Shown here: one piece after another, positions 1-10,791 of the stretch
Position numbering within the stretch: position 1 is the stretch's first letter
Layout: each line of letters begins with the position of its first letter
From: JAFDZV01 sp048594725
GTDB taxonomy: Bacteria; Bacteroidota; Ignavibacteria; OLB7
Direction: 5' to 3'
DNA length: 64,000 bases
Assembly (NCBI GenBank): GCA_048594725.1
Contig: JBMDXA010000199.1
Span: 1 to 64,000 of the forward strand
Translations under genes and position numbers: made by a program
The notes under the pieces: model-generated
The model's input: the letters and a program-made list of their open reading frames with translations, nothing else
What the model was told of the DNA's origin: nothing
Databases searched by the model: none

Positions 1-888
1 TATGTAGACAGCTGTACCATGGAGTATTTCGTCGAACTGCATAATCCTTTCGATGTCCCTCTGGATCTGATCGAGCAGTTCTCTACCAATGGATATCGTT
101 CCCCGTTTTTCTGGAGGCCAAAGAACAAGGGTGTCAGGATAGCACCTGGAAAGAGCCTGCTGGTAGGGATTATCGATGTGCGCCTGCGTGATCTCTGCGA
201 TCTGGACTCGTTCGCGCGTTCCTATCCGTATTATCGATTCAGCCTGTATTGCAAGTTTGCTGCGAACCCCGAGTCTAAAGCAATCTTTGGCTCGCGTGGC
301 CCCGAGCTTATAATGAATAGCCGTGAGGGGTGGAGTGACTTCAGATCGTGCGGAATCGATAGGAGCATGGGAACCCGGAATCAGAAGGCCTATCCCGGTA
401 CCTCCCCTTCACCTGATGCGATTGATTCTCTTGAGATCATCACCGATAGATTCGATTATGTGATCCGTGGGAATCCGGATAAGCCTGCTGGGACCTCGGG
501 GCGATTAATCTTTGGTCTGGTAAAGCTACACAATAACTCTTCGGGGTACATGGTTGTAGACAGCATCTATACCGATGATGATGCTACGGATGTTATCGGG
601 CTACCTAACTGGACAAGAACAGATCCCTGTACGACCGTCGCCATCCCTCCGGGCGGATCGGCATTGGTAGAGTATAAATCCCGAGTCATCGATAAACGAT
701 TCGAGGGGAATACAAAAGGTTTTCTGGAAAACGGGCACAGCTTTAATGTCTTCGTTCGGTTGAGAGGAAGTCAAGCGAAGCCTGCGAGTGCCACCGTACG
801 GCTTGACTTGCAGGGACTTCGGCGCCAGGTCGCGGTGCCGGGCGTTAGCTCCACCAAGGATGGTTACGATGCTCCTGAAGGTTCTTGA
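1..888 (+). CDS. Beta-rich hypothetical protein, 5' end cut by window edge
   Basis: The reading frame is open from base 1. The first in-frame ATG is at base 19, but the residues before it (YVDSCT) match the second copy downstream (YVDSCM), so the true start lies outside the window. I do not recognise the family. The visible 295 residues hold two similar halves: VELHNPFDVPLDL followed by a PGKSLLVG turn, and VKLHNNSSGYMVVDS followed by a PPGGSALVEY turn. This suggests two related beta-sandwich domains. The C-terminus carries a conserved GLRRQVAVPGVS block that is also in the paralogue. Base composition looks more AT-rich than the genes after 2.2 kb. It lies just upstream of the giant genes on the same strand; whether it works with them is unknown. 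Confidence 0.7.
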   Translation, partial: YVDSCTMEYFVELHNPFDVPLDLIEQFSTNGYRSPFFWRPKNKGVRIAPGKSLLVGIIDVRLRDLCDLDSFARSYPYYRFSLYCKFAANPESKAIFGSRGPELIMNSREGWSDFRSCGIDRSMGTRNQKAYPGTSPSPDAIDSLEIITDRFDYVIRGNPDKPAGTSGRLIFGLVKLHNNSSGYMVVDSIYTDDDATDVIGLPNWTRTDPCTTVAIPPGGSALVEYKSRVIDKRFEGNTKGFLENGHSFNVFVRLRGSQAKPASATVRLDLQGLRRQVAVPGVSSTKDGYDAPEGS

Positions 889-941
889 TGGGAAGATTGT
901 AGATGGAATAGCGAGCTTCCGTTGTCAGTACAGAGTGAAGT

Positions 942-1842
942 ATGGGAAGCCAATACGTTTTGTGGGTATGGATGTCGTTGCAAATCTGTGCCCTTCTGGT
1001 CGCAGTGGACAGCGAAAGCCGAGATGATAGGAAGCTGATGCCTCCATATCATCGCGAAAAATCTATAGTAGTGGTGGATGAATACGGCTTCTATGTCGAT
1101 AGCTGCATGATCGGGTATAGCACCGAAATCCATAATCCGTTCAGTTTCCCTCTGGATCTGATGGCCGTGCAGTCCAGCGGCGGATGGCGGATACCGTTCG
1201 TGTGGCAGGGGAGGGATGGAGGGCTTCGAATCCCGCCGGGGAGAAGTCTTCTGGTTGGCCTGCGGGATGGCCGCCTCTATGAGCTCTGCGATCTCGATGG
1301 CTTTGCAAAACGTTATCGCAATTACCGGTTCCTCCTCTCCTGTACCTTACGTTTCAGAGGGGAGTACCGGAGTTGCCGATTCTCTTGAGATCACCACCGA
1401 CAGATTTGAATATGTCGTTCGTGGAGGTTCGCCTAAAAGTCCTTACGGGACAGGGCTCTCCGTTATCGGCCTGATAAAGCTGCGGAATCGCTCTTCCCGT
1501 CCCATGATACTTGATAGCGCCTATACTGGAAATTCCTATTCGAGTTTTACAGGGGTTCCATCGGAATTGATCTATGGTTCCTGCACGCGAATTCTGATTC
1601 CGGCCGGCGGAGCCGTAGCCCTGGAATATCAATCGAGAGTCATCGAAGAGGAGTTCGATGGTGACATGGAGGCATTTCTCAATCAGGGGCACGAGTTCAA
1701 GGTATGCTTTCGATTGAAGGGGGGAAGCGGACAGCCTGCCACTGCCATGATTCGCCTTGGCAGTGATAACCTCCGGCGCCAGGTCAGAGTGGAGGGGGTC
1801 AGTTTGTCGAGAGATGGGTACGACGCACCGGAACTCCCCTGA
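942..1842 (+). pseudogene. Frameshifted tandem paralogue of the preceding gene
   Basis: This is a second copy of the preceding gene. It starts in one frame (ATG 942 or 972, with the hydrophobic stretch LQICALLVAV that could be a signal peptide) and runs through YVDSCMIGYSTEIHNPF to about base 1350, where that frame stops at 1388. Homology continues in another frame from about 1330 (DSLEITTDRFEY) to the stop at 1842. Between the shared YRF and DSLEI blocks, copy 1 has 183 nt and copy 2 has 46 nt. The net loss of 137 nt is not a multiple of three and causes the frameshift. It is probably a decayed duplicate, though the two halves could still be made as separate fragments. Confidence 0.7.
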
Positions 1843-1846
1843 GCGA

Positions 1847-1927
1847 GGGCCGGAACGTCCGGAGGGGCAATAGTTCTGAAACTGCATATGCATTTCGGCA
1901 ATGAGGTGGTTCCGGCCCCCGCTTTTT
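1847..1927 (+). terminator. Possible terminator with long loop
   Basis: A perfect 10-bp inverted repeat (GGGCCGGAAC at 1847-1856, GTTCCGGCCC at 1909-1918) begins 4 nt after the stop of the broken paralogue and is followed by CCGCTTTTT. The 52-nt loop contains the palindrome TGCATATGCA, so the structure may be branched. The position and T-run fit transcription termination. Confidence 0.4.
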
Positions 1928-2223
1928 ACGTATCAACGTTATCGAGAACCACCATGATGAGAAGATGACAGGCATTCACCTCGGGCCGTAGCTTCCCGAA
2001 ATATCTGTGCAGATCATACTGCCGGAGGGATCGTCCCCCGGCAGTTTATGCCGCCCATCATGGGCATTGGATCTATCGCCACCATCGGCAGCAACAGCAT
2101 CAGTAGATACATTGTCATGGCGGGACCTTCCGTGACCCTGGCGCGCGCTTTTCGTTCGATACCACTGCAATCTTATCACTGCGATCATCCTTACAGAATC
2201 ACTATGTATAATCCTTCATCACT
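1928..2223 (+). other. Gap before the first giant gene, possible -10 box
   Basis: I find no convincing gene here. Just before the giant gene there is TATAAT at 2207-2212, only 11 nt from its ATG, with no matching -35 at normal spacing and no Shine-Dalgarno sequence. If it is a promoter, the message would be nearly leaderless. Confidence 0.25.
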
Positions 2224-5200
2224 ATGACCGCAAACACATTTTATCCAAGCATCAAGACGCTTATCGATCCGGAGGATATTCCGGAAGCGTTGTCATTTGT
2301 TCGTGAAGGGGTCGATGCTCTTCTCGACGGAATATTTATCAAGGATCTTCAGATAATGAGTTCCGGAGCCGATGCAAAAGCCTACAATGTGGTGCTACAT
2401 CTGCTCGGGAAATATCGCTTCGATATCCTCGGAAGCGGGCTTTCGCTCGTGGCGAATCCTACCTTCGATGAGAATGCCGTAGGGGGCGGGACCGATATCG
2501 AGATGACCGTCAGCTACAGCCTGCCGATTCTCCGATATCTGAGCGCCGGTTCGCTGGAACGGTTTTCGTTGCAGGGAGGACCGATATTCGATCTGGCTCT
2601 GAATATTCTGGGGCTCGGCGAGGAACAACTGCTCGATGATGTGATCCTTCTATTCGAGGCTGATTCCATCCCCCGTTATGTAGATAAGATCAATTCCCAT
2701 TATTCTCTTTCCGGTGGAAATGCCGTACAGAACCCCTCCGGGAGCACCCACGCCGAGAAGATCGCCAATCTGGCTGCGGCGCTGAAATCCAACCCCTATC
2801 TCACTGCCGAGGGGATATCTCCGGTGCAGGCCGTGTTCGAGGTCTCCGTCCAGGATGCAAACGGGGATCAGACCCTTGCCAACGTCAATCGGCTGTTTGA
2901 ACGGAGGCTCGGTTCGTCGCCGGTTGACCGGATCAAGGATCTATTCATTCCCACGGTTTTTGCTTCGGCATATCTGAGCGCCGGGGTGGAGGTCTCGCCG
3001 AATATCCTCAAACCGATCAGCGCGGCTACCGGCGAAGTGATAAGCGATGGAAGCGTAAAAACCACCTTCGTGTTCGATGCCGGCGAGGTGCAGTTCAGCA
3101 CAACCGGAGGATTCGGGTTCGGCGATTCGCTGACCGTGACCTTCCCGGAGGAATATCCTACCGCGCAGATCGGAAATACCGGGCTGACCATCGGCTTTAC
3201 CGATGCGAAGCTCGATCTCAGCCGAAACTCAAATCTTCCGGAGATCGATCGGGACGGCCGGACGAGAGATTTTGTCGGGGTTTTTGTGGAAGAGGCTTCC
3301 ATCGGTCTTCCGTCTTCGCTCTGGAATGTTCTCGGGAGCGAAGGGGCAAGAGCACGGCTGGTGGGACGCAATCTCATCATCGGAACCGGTGGGCTCTCCG
3401 GCACTATCGGTCTGGAAGGAGTGACCTCCGGAGGGACCACATACGATGTGCTGGAGGCGCGATTCGGCGGGGATGATGGATTCATCGTCCGGCTGACCCG
3501 TTTCGATATCTCTTTTCAGCAGGGGGCCGTGGTGGGGTCGAAAATCGAGGGGACGCTGGTGATACCGGGGTGGGAGAATGAAGCCGGAGGGGCGGTGGAA
3601 GTCCCGGTCTCCGTCACTCTCACGGATGGCGGGTTCGAGTTCAGCGCCTCTGCAAGCGGTCTGCACGAGGAATTGGCTATACCGGAAATTCTGGCCTATA
3701 CGATCGAGCGGCTCCGGCTTGGCAAGCGTGAGAGCCGATATTTCGTCGAGACCTCCGGTACGCTCGACATCATCGCCGAAATTCCCGGTATCGGCACACG
3801 ATTTATCACCCAGCCGATCGAGATCAACAGGCTGGTGATCTGGTCCGACGGAACGATCGAGCTGGATGGAGGCAACGTTATTCTGCCGGCGGCGGTCGCC
3901 TTGAATATGGGGCCGGTTGCGATGTCGGTCACGTCGCTTCATCTGGGGGCTTATCAGCAGCAGTGGGATGGCGTGGGGCGCCGCTACATGTATTTCGGGT
4001 TCGACGGGGGCATCAAGACCGGCCTCGGCGGCATCGATGCACGGGGGCGCGGGGTGAAATTCTATTTCACGGTCGATGGCGGAGAGCTTCATACGTTCCT
4101 TCGGGTAGAGGCCATCCATATCGATCTTACGATACCGGGGGATGCCTCGGAGCAAACCGCCTCGCTTCTGCTGCATGGGTTCGTGTCGGTGAAAAATCCT
4201 GAACATCCGGGTGATCCCGAAGCTCCATCGTCGCCAGAAAATCTGGCCGCCTCGCCCGCCTATACCGAATATGCCGGCGGGATCGACTTTATGCTGCCGA
4301 AGATCGATATGGGGGGAGGCGCCTCCATGCGGATCGTTCCGGCCACCGGCGCTTTCCTGGTCGATACGCATATGAACCTTTCCACTCCGGTCGCCATCGG
4401 CAGTACGGGGCTCGGCATCTACGGATTTCAGGGGACGTTCGGCAACCGCTATGTGCTCTCCAAATCCGCCGCAGGAGTTTCCGACGAAGCCACCTGGTGG
4501 GAATTCTATAAGAAAGATCCCCGCGGAATCGGCATCACGAAATTCAGGGAGGAGGAAGGAATCTCCGTCGGTGCCGGGGCATCAATCGCCACGCTGGGAG
4601 ATCAGGGCCAGGCATTTTCCAGCAAGCTTTATTTCATGCTCTCGATTCCGGAGGCGTATCTCCTGGAAGGCCAGGCCGCTATCATGAGCCGCCGGCTCGG
4701 CCTTGACCAGGATGCCGATCCTCCGTTCTACGCCATCATCACGCTGGCACCCGGCGACAGCATCAGCGCCAATTTCGGTGCAAATGTGAATATCCCGGAC
4801 CCCGGCGGGGAAATTCTGGCGTTGCAGGCCAGCCTGGAGATGGCCTATTTCTTCGGTAAAAGCTCGGCATGGTATATCTATATCGGACGTGATGAGCCGC
4901 AGAGCGCACGAATCGAGGCCACACTGCTGAAGCTCTTCAACGCCCATGCGTATTTCATGCTCGCGGCTTCCGGGATCAAGGCCGGTGCCGGCGTGGACTG
5001 GGAGTACAAGCAGGATTGCGGTATTGCCGTGGTCGGGCTGGGGGCCAGTCTGGAGGTAGGAGGGCGCGTCAGCTTCAAGCCGGTACAGCTCGGAGGCTGG
5101 GTGCGCCTGATGGGCTACGCCGAACTGAAGGTGTTCGGCATCGGGTTCCGTCTGCTCGCCAAGGCAATGCTCGCGGCCGAGGCTCCGCAACCATTCATCA

Positions 5201-8200
5201 TCAGCGGAGGGTTTCAGCTCGGTCTGGATCTCCCCTGGCCGTTCGGTGATATCGATGTCAACGTAAACCTGAGCTGGCGTTTCCATGAACTGCCGGACAG
5301 GCGGCCGATCGGCAGCATCGACGCCGGAAAATATCCTTCGCTCGAAGCCTACAGGAGCGCGGCCACGTTCCCGGTGAAGGGGGTGAATATGATGTCGCAG
5401 GAGCCCTTCCTGCTGAATTATGTGAATCGCGATCATCCGGTTGATATCAGGACCGAGGATTCATCGCTTCCGGCTCCCGGGCAGACCGGTGCCGATAGCT
5501 GGATCGGTGATTTCGGCGATTTCATCGTCCCGCTCGACACGTATATCGATGTGGAGTTCGCAAAGGGAGTGCTTCCGGTGGCCGGGAGCGAGTCGATGCG
5601 GAAATTCGTTCCTCCGATGTCCGGGGGAGTTTGCAGCGAACTGGTTCCGCCGCAACGAGGGCGTTCCAACCAGATCGAGCATACCTACAAGGTGCGCAAC
5701 GTTTCGCTGTTCTACTGGACCGGCAGTGCCTGGGAGCCGTACCGGATGGAGCAGTTGAATACGCCGCTTCTCCGGATACTGGAGGATGCGCAGGACCCGT
5801 CGCCGGAGGCCACGCTCGCCACCGTGCTTCGTTATGGCGCCTGGCAGGCCACTCTGGGGGGGAAGCACACCACGCTCCGCATTCTGGGCCGTACGCCGTT
5901 CGACCGGAACGCAACGCTCTCTCCCACGGAATCCGATTTTCCGCCCGCCTACCTTATCTGCCCGGAGGAGCCTCGTCCCATGAGCTGTCTGGACTGGAGC
6001 GAGGTTCCCCTTGCTACGCTGTACCCGGCGAACGAGGAAATCTTCGATCGTAAACTGGCTCTGACGGTCACCTCCGGGAATGCCGAAGTAGTGGCACTGC
6101 CGAATATATTCGGTCTGCCGCGCTCGCTGATGCTGAAGCGGAATGATCGCATCGAACTCCGTTTTCCGCAGCCTGTCAACAGCGTTGCGCTCAGGCTTTC
6201 CACACTGGCGGAGAATGTCACGATCTCCTATTACCGTGGATATGCCTACGTGCCGGGAAATGATGAGCAACAGGGAGGCACTTCTTCCGGCGACGGTGCC
6301 GATAGCTGGGAAATAGTGACGGCGGAGGAATCATCGGATGAAATCCTCTCCAGGCTCCGCGCCATGCCGGGATTTATCCGTGCGCTCTGCGAAGGCCCGC
6401 AACTTCCCGCCGAAACGGCCGGGCCGGTGGTTGCCATCGCGGAATTGATGGATGGAGTCTATGGAACCGTGCACACCTATCTGCGCCAGGTCATGGGGCT
6501 GGAGGTGCCTCCGGAAGAGGAGCCGGCGACGTTCTGCGACAGGCTTCGGGAGATGCTGCGAGTCATCATCGTCGGCTATACCGGCGGTATCCCTATTCCG
6601 GCGGTGTTCCGCTCGTCGGTGGAGCGATTCTATCGGGATGTGCAGACCTCCGTGGAGGCATTTCTCAGGCTGCCGGAGGGAGCAGGGCAGCCGCCCGACG
6701 GGGGGGCGGATCTGTTCTACGAGCAGTGGGGTGATCTCATCGCCTGTCTCGGGACGCTCTGCGATGCGCGGGGAAACCTGCCGGGATATATCGATGAGAG
6801 CATTGCCGTTATGATCGATCCGGCCATCGGCCAGTTGTACAACCGGCTGGCCGGGGAGCACTGGTATGGAAGCGGACTCTCGGCGCGCACCGATCTCCGC
6901 GACACCTGCGATCAGCTTCGTGCGGTTGCCGGCTTCATCGCGCTGGTTTCTCTCGATTATCAGGAGCTCTCCGGCGGCATTATTCCGGGCATTCTCTCCC
7001 CGTACTACCAGACGCTGGAAGAGGGGGCCATTGCCGTGCGCGCGCTGATGAACCAGGCGTGGGCCGGGAACTGCATCCTCCCGTCATGCACCGGCGCTGC
7101 CGGTCTGGCGGAGATCGCACGGCTGTTCTGTACGGGCACCTTGCATACCGGCGCTGCAGCCGTCACCGGAATTGAAACGCTTCTTGATGAGTTCGAACCG
7201 GCGCGCGATGCCCTGCTGGAATCATTCGGATGGGATATGCCGGCCGGGAACTCCGGCGATTTTTGTGCGAACCTTCGTGCCGCGCTGGAACCGCTGGTGG
7301 TGGCTCTCTCGGTTCTCGATGAGCTGCCGTTTTCGCTGCGTCGCTCCGTCGTGGAATTTCATGAGAAGCTTGGAGCGCTGGTTACGCAGTACAGGAGGGA
7401 GACCCTGGAGCTTCCTGCACCGGCGCCGGATCAGGAGGCCGATGCGTTCGCGGAAAAATGGAACGCCATCTTCGCCTGCCTCTGCGCCATCTGCTCGCGC
7501 TCGCCGGAAGCCCTGGAACCGGTGGCCGGGAACCTTGATGAGGAACTCGGGACGTTATTCGGGAATATCACCGCGCTGCTCCATACCGGGGCCGTAACCG
7601 GCGGACGCAGAATGCTTCTGTATGGCTCGCGGATGCCGGAGAGGCTGGAGGATCGTGTTGCCGGGCTCACCAACTTCTTTACCTCCTTTCTAACCGGGTG
7701 CTCCATAACGATGCCGGCGGGCGTTAAAGCGCGGCTGGATACCGCTTTCACAGCGTTCGATCAGCTCTACACCCAGGTGGAGCAGGCGCTCTCCGGCTAT
7801 ACTCTCTGCCAGGGGCCGCTGGGCGGGTACTGCGGGGAGTGGGGCGGACTGTTCGAATGTCTGCGCGGCCTTCGCCTGCGCCAGAGCGAATATCCCGCCG
7901 GGATTCGCAATCAGATCGGTGGGGAGGAACTGGGCGATATCGTCGATTCGATCTACCGTATCGCGCTGGGCTTTACTCCCACCGAGCCTGTTCTCGTTCC
8001 GGCGGGAAGCGATCTGCTCCTTCTGGAAATCGAAGGGGTGCTGAAATTCTTCTATGAATATTGCCTGCAAGGGGATGATATCCCTACGAACAAGGAACAG
8101 GCGCTTGCTCCCTATCTGGAACAATTACGTCTGCTTTTTTCGAGAATAATCGCGCTGCCGGACTACGAAGGGGTGAACGTCTGTCACATCAACGGGATGA

Positions 8201-10791
8201 GAAGCCCGCACCGGCGCGAGCAGCTGGTGGAATTCCATCGCCTGCTCTGCATGGTGCCTCCCATCGGGATTCCCTGGCCCCCGCCGGAAATTCTCGCGCT
8301 GGTGGCCGATGCCGGCGAGATGCTGGCGGATATTACATCGGTTCTGAATATCGACCCTGTGCCGGTGCAGGGAGCGGCATACGATTTCTGCGGAGTGTTC
8401 GGCAACGTGGTTCGCACGCTGGTTATCGCGTACGGGGCGGAGGGCGCGCTGCCGCTTCGTGTTCTTGCGGAGATGCGGCGGTTCTGCGATGCGATGCAGG
8501 AGGCGATCGATGATGCCATTACTTCGGCCCCGGCCATTCCCTCCGGAAGCTGTGCGGAAACCGCATCCCGCTGGCTGGCGGATCTCTCCTGTCTCGAAAA
8601 GATCTGCTCCTATCGCTGGTATCTTCCCGGCCAGATCTATACGGCGGTGGAAACCTATCTCGGCGGGGCGATCGAGGAACTCTATCGCGAAGCGCTCCTC
8701 CTTGCCGATATGCTCGGGCTGCCGATGGAGCGCAATCGCAGCACGAGCGATCGTTGCCGCCGAGCGGCCCTTATCAGGAACTTCATCGCCATTCAAAGTC
8801 TTGATTATGCGGGCCTGGAGTCTCCCGGTACGCTTCCATGGTTCACCAACCAGGATGAACTGGAATCGGTCTATCTCGATCCCGCTCTGGACGGCGCGCG
8901 CTACACTGCCTGCGCCACCGATAAGCCGTATGATCCGCTGATGAAGCGGGAAACGGTCGCCCGCCTGGATCTGCTCGACGAGGTGATCTATGATAATGCC
9001 GATGTCGCCATCGACCGGATCATCATCGAGCCGGAATACGGCTGCGATTCCGGTGATCTTCTCGAATGGGGACCGGTGCTGGCGGAACTGGACGTGCGCC
9101 TGCAATCTCTTTCCGACACGAAGGAAACGCTGGAGGATGTGCTCGCGGTTTCCGCCGTGGATGGCCCGGAATATCGCCGCACCGCGCGCGAGCTGGCCGG
9201 GATCAATGCTGCTATTGGTCTGCTGGATAATTATAAATCCGAAATTCCTCTCACCGGAATTGAGCCGTGCGGTACCTATCTGCATGCGGTCTGCTGGCAC
9301 GAACCGGAGGATTATCAGTACAACGTGAATCTCCCCGATCCGGAAGTTATCGCCGAGGAGGCGCGCACCATGGCGATATCGCTCAATACCCTCACGCAGC
9401 CGGTCTGGCGTCCCGATACCACCTATGCGGTTCAGATAGAGACCGTGGAGTGGGTTCGGGATGTTCTTTCGGATGGCCGCAGGAGCGGGGAGGAGGTCTA
9501 TACCCGCTTCCATACGTTCGGATTCCGGACTGCCGGAGGGGTGGGGCATTTCCATCAGACCGGAAACGGGAGCGATGACGCAAGCTACCGGAAGGAGTAT
9601 CTCGATCTGCTCAGGGCCGACAGGGAAGCGGAGTATAAATACGCCGATTTAAAACACTACATCAATTATGCTAATTCCTATCCGAATGCCGATGGGGCAT
9701 TATCGGGGGCCAAGCCGCTGTATTATCACGACGTGCAGCTCCTTCTGTTCTACGTGCATGATTATGTGAATTCGATGTTCAGCGGATGGAGCCCGCACCC
9801 GCAGACCGGGCTGGCGGCCGTCAGGTCGGGAATGCGAATCACCATCAAGGACCCCGCTTCCGATGGAAGCAATGGGGATATCGTGATCGAGGCGCCGGAA
9901 TGGGACCGCGATCCGAGGCCGGTCATCGGCAGGCATATCAGGAAATTCAAGAATATCGTCGCCAATGGCATGGCCGATGGAGCCGGTTGCATCACCATCA
10001 CCCCGGTGGAGGAGAGCGGGCCGCCGGCACGGATGACGGCGGTGAATATCGTGTCGCTGCAACCACGAAAACTCTATACCGCGATATTCGAGGCGATGTT
10101 CGGTGCCGGGGGCGCTCCTGATGTGGGGCGTGAGGTCCATAACTATGTCTTCCAGACCTCGCGCTACCGGAGTTTCCGGGAACATATCGAGACCTGGATG
10201 CTGGACGGCGTTTCCGGATCGGAGCGTGCTCTCTATGATATTCCGGTCTATCTCCCGGCCACGGGTGCGGCGGTTCTGGGCCATCTCCTGAACGACTCGG
10301 AGCCTTCCGATCCGGTGGTGCTGGAGTCGGTGCTCCGGCTCCGCCGCGAGTACGCATCCGGGTTCGATCGCATCGCCGATGGCCTTCTGCGGCTGCGCGA
10401 TATCCCCGCCCCGGCAACCACCGAGGTAAATGTGCTGAGAAGCGGGGATGATGTGATCGGCCTGCTGGTACGGAGCCCCGAACCTCTGAACGACCCGAAG
10501 GTGCCGCGAACGGTTCCGGAGGGGATTGCACCGGAGGATTTCGGCAAGGTACTGGGCGATTCTCTTTCGGTCTCCGGAATTGCCAGCCCGGTTGTGCTCT
10601 TCTCAACCGACTGTACGAGCGTCCTCCTCCTTGGAGAGCCCGCCGGCAGCGGGCCCTGGGATCTGGAATTGAAGTTCCGCTATCTCCGGTTCGATGGTAT
10701 AGGATACCGGTTCGCTACCGAAACCGTGGAGACGGGGGGCGTGCAGGAGGAGATAACGCTGGAAATCCCGATCGCCATCACAATCGAATAA
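2224..10791 (+). CDS. Giant hypothetical protein with shared Cys/Trp helical repeats (giant 1)
   Basis: 2855 codons; family not recognised. It begins MTANTFYPSIKTL with no signal peptide, and it ends without a T9SS tail. Residues 1 to about 680 look beta-rich with many short strands. About 680-1020 is glycine-rich (GSTGLGIYGFQGTFGNRY, then SLEVGGRVSF), ending near WRFHELPD. A linker runs to about 1375. Then follow about seven helical repeats of about 122 residues (to about 2235), typified by the W1502, W1746, W1873 and W2117 blocks such as WGDLIACLGTLC. The C-terminal 600 residues include an Ig-like stretch near 2394 (WRPDTTYAVQIETVEW). The start is the only ATG fitting the open frame. The next gene is a second giant carrying the same repeats. 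Its size suggests a structural, surface or secreted-cargo role, but this is inference. Confidence 0.85.
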   Translation: MTANTFYPSIKTLIDPEDIPEALSFVREGVDALLDGIFIKDLQIMSSGADAKAYNVVLHLLGKYRFDILGSGLSLVANPTFDENAVGGGTDIEMTVSYSLPILRYLSAGSLERFSLQGGPIFDLALNILGLGEEQLLDDVILLFEADSIPRYVDKINSHYSLSGGNAVQNPSGSTHAEKIANLAAALKSNPYLTAEGISPVQAVFEVSVQDANGDQTLANVNRLFERRLGSSPVDRIKDLFIPTVFASAYLSAGVEVSPNILKPISAATGEVISDGSVKTTFVFDAGEVQFSTTGGFGFGDSLTVTFPEEYPTAQIGNTGLTIGFTDAKLDLSRNSNLPEIDRDGRTRDFVGVFVEEASIGLPSSLWNVLGSEGARARLVGRNLIIGTGGLSGTIGLEGVTSGGTTYDVLEARFGGDDGFIVRLTRFDISFQQGAVVGSKIEGTLVIPGWENEAGGAVEVPVSVTLTDGGFEFSASASGLHEELAIPEILAYTIERLRLGKRESRYFVETSGTLDIIAEIPGIGTRFITQPIEINRLVIWSDGTIELDGGNVILPAAVALNMGPVAMSVTSLHLGAYQQQWDGVGRRYMYFGFDGGIKTGLGGIDARGRGVKFYFTVDGGELHTFLRVEAIHIDLTIPGDASEQTASLLLHGFVSVKNPEHPGDPEAPSSPENLAASPAYTEYAGGIDFMLPKIDMGGGASMRIVPATGAFLVDTHMNLSTPVAIGSTGLGIYGFQGTFGNRYVLSKSAAGVSDEATWWEFYKKDPRGIGITKFREEEGISVGAGASIATLGDQGQAFSSKLYFMLSIPEAYLLEGQAAIMSRRLGLDQDADPPFYAIITLAPGDSISANFGANVNIPDPGGEILALQASLEMAYFFGKSSAWYIYIGRDEPQSARIEATLLKLFNAHAYFMLAASGIKAGAGVDWEYKQDCGIAVVGLGASLEVGGRVSFKPVQLGGWVRLMGYAELKVFGIGFRLLAKAMLAAEAPQPFIISGGFQLGLDLPWPFGDIDVNVNLSWRFHELPDRRPIGSIDAGKYPSLEAYRSAATFPVKGVNMMSQEPFLLNYVNRDHPVDIRTEDSSLPAPGQTGADSWIGDFGDFIVPLDTYIDVEFAKGVLPVAGSESMRKFVPPMSGGVCSELVPPQRGRSNQIEHTYKVRNVSLFYWTGSAWEPYRMEQLNTPLLRILEDAQDPSPEATLATVLRYGAWQATLGGKHTTLRILGRTPFDRNATLSPTESDFPPAYLICPEEPRPMSCLDWSEVPLATLYPANEEIFDRKLALTVTSGNAEVVALPNIFGLPRSLMLKRNDRIELRFPQPVNSVALRLSTLAENVTISYYRGYAYVPGNDEQQGGTSSGDGADSWEIVTAEESSDEILSRLRAMPGFIRALCEGPQLPAETAGPVVAIAELMDGVYGTVHTYLRQVMGLEVPPEEEPATFCDRLREMLRVIIVGYTGGIPIPAVFRSSVERFYRDVQTSVEAFLRLPEGAGQPPDGGADLFYEQWGDLIACLGTLCDARGNLPGYIDESIAVMIDPAIGQLYNRLAGEHWYGSGLSARTDLRDTCDQLRAVAGFIALVSLDYQELSGGIIPGILSPYYQTLEEGAIAVRALMNQAWAGNCILPSCTGAAGLAEIARLFCTGTLHTGAAAVTGIETLLDEFEPARDALLESFGWDMPAGNSGDFCANLRAALEPLVVALSVLDELPFSLRRSVVEFHEKLGALVTQYRRETLELPAPAPDQEADAFAEKWNAIFACLCAICSRSPEALEPVAGNLDEELGTLFGNITALLHTGAVTGGRRMLLYGSRMPERLEDRVAGLTNFFTSFLTGCSITMPAGVKARLDTAFTAFDQLYTQVEQALSGYTLCQGPLGGYCGEWGGLFECLRGLRLRQSEYPAGIRNQIGGEELGDIVDSIYRIALGFTPTEPVLVPAGSDLLLLEIEGVLKFFYEYCLQGDDIPTNKEQALAPYLEQLRLLFSRIIALPDYEGVNVCHINGMRSPHRREQLVEFHRLLCMVPPIGIPWPPPEILALVADAGEMLADITSVLNIDPVPVQGAAYDFCGVFGNVVRTLVIAYGAEGALPLRVLAEMRRFCDAMQEAIDDAITSAPAIPSGSCAETASRWLADLSCLEKICSYRWYLPGQIYTAVETYLGGAIEELYREALLLADMLGLPMERNRSTSDRCRRAALIRNFIAIQSLDYAGLESPGTLPWFTNQDELESVYLDPALDGARYTACATDKPYDPLMKRETVARLDLLDEVIYDNADVAIDRIIIEPEYGCDSGDLLEWGPVLAELDVRLQSLSDTKETLEDVLAVSAVDGPEYRRTARELAGINAAIGLLDNYKSEIPLTGIEPCGTYLHAVCWHEPEDYQYNVNLPDPEVIAEEARTMAISLNTLTQPVWRPDTTYAVQIETVEWVRDVLSDGRRSGEEVYTRFHTFGFRTAGGVGHFHQTGNGSDDASYRKEYLDLLRADREAEYKYADLKHYINYANSYPNADGALSGAKPLYYHDVQLLLFYVHDYVNSMFSGWSPHPQTGLAAVRSGMRITIKDPASDGSNGDIVIEAPEWDRDPRPVIGRHIRKFKNIVANGMADGAGCITITPVEESGPPARMTAVNIVSLQPRKLYTAIFEAMFGAGGAPDVGREVHNYVFQTSRYRSFREHIETWMLDGVSGSERALYDIPVYLPATGAAVLGHLLNDSEPSDPVVLESVLRLRREYASGFDRIADGLLRLRDIPAPATTEVNVLRSGDDVIGLLVRSPEPLNDPKVPRTVPEGIAPEDFGKVLGDSLSVSGIASPVVLFSTDCTSVLLLGEPAGSGPWDLELKFRYLRFDGIGYRFATETVETGGVQEEITLEIPIAITIE
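6361..8943 (+). repeat. Coding tandem repeats of about 122 residues in giant 1
   Basis: Seven diverged protein repeats start near residues 1380, 1502, 1624, 1746, 1873, 1995 and 2117. The W anchors at 1502 and 1746, and at 1873 and 2117, are each exactly 244 residues apart, i.e. two units. Each full unit opens with W-x-x-[LI]-x-x-CL-x-x-[IL]-C, has a second helical half often with C-x-x-[LF], and ends in a Pro/Cys turn. Units 1, 3 and 6 have lost the Trp but keep the pattern (ARLFC, FHRLLC). Confidence 0.7.

Noticed and set aside
8125..9555. A 476-codon minus-strand frame within giant 1 and similar ones in giant 2 (for example 16584-18179)
   Set aside because: The plus-strand giants show a regular protein repeat that is lost in these frames, so they are shadows.
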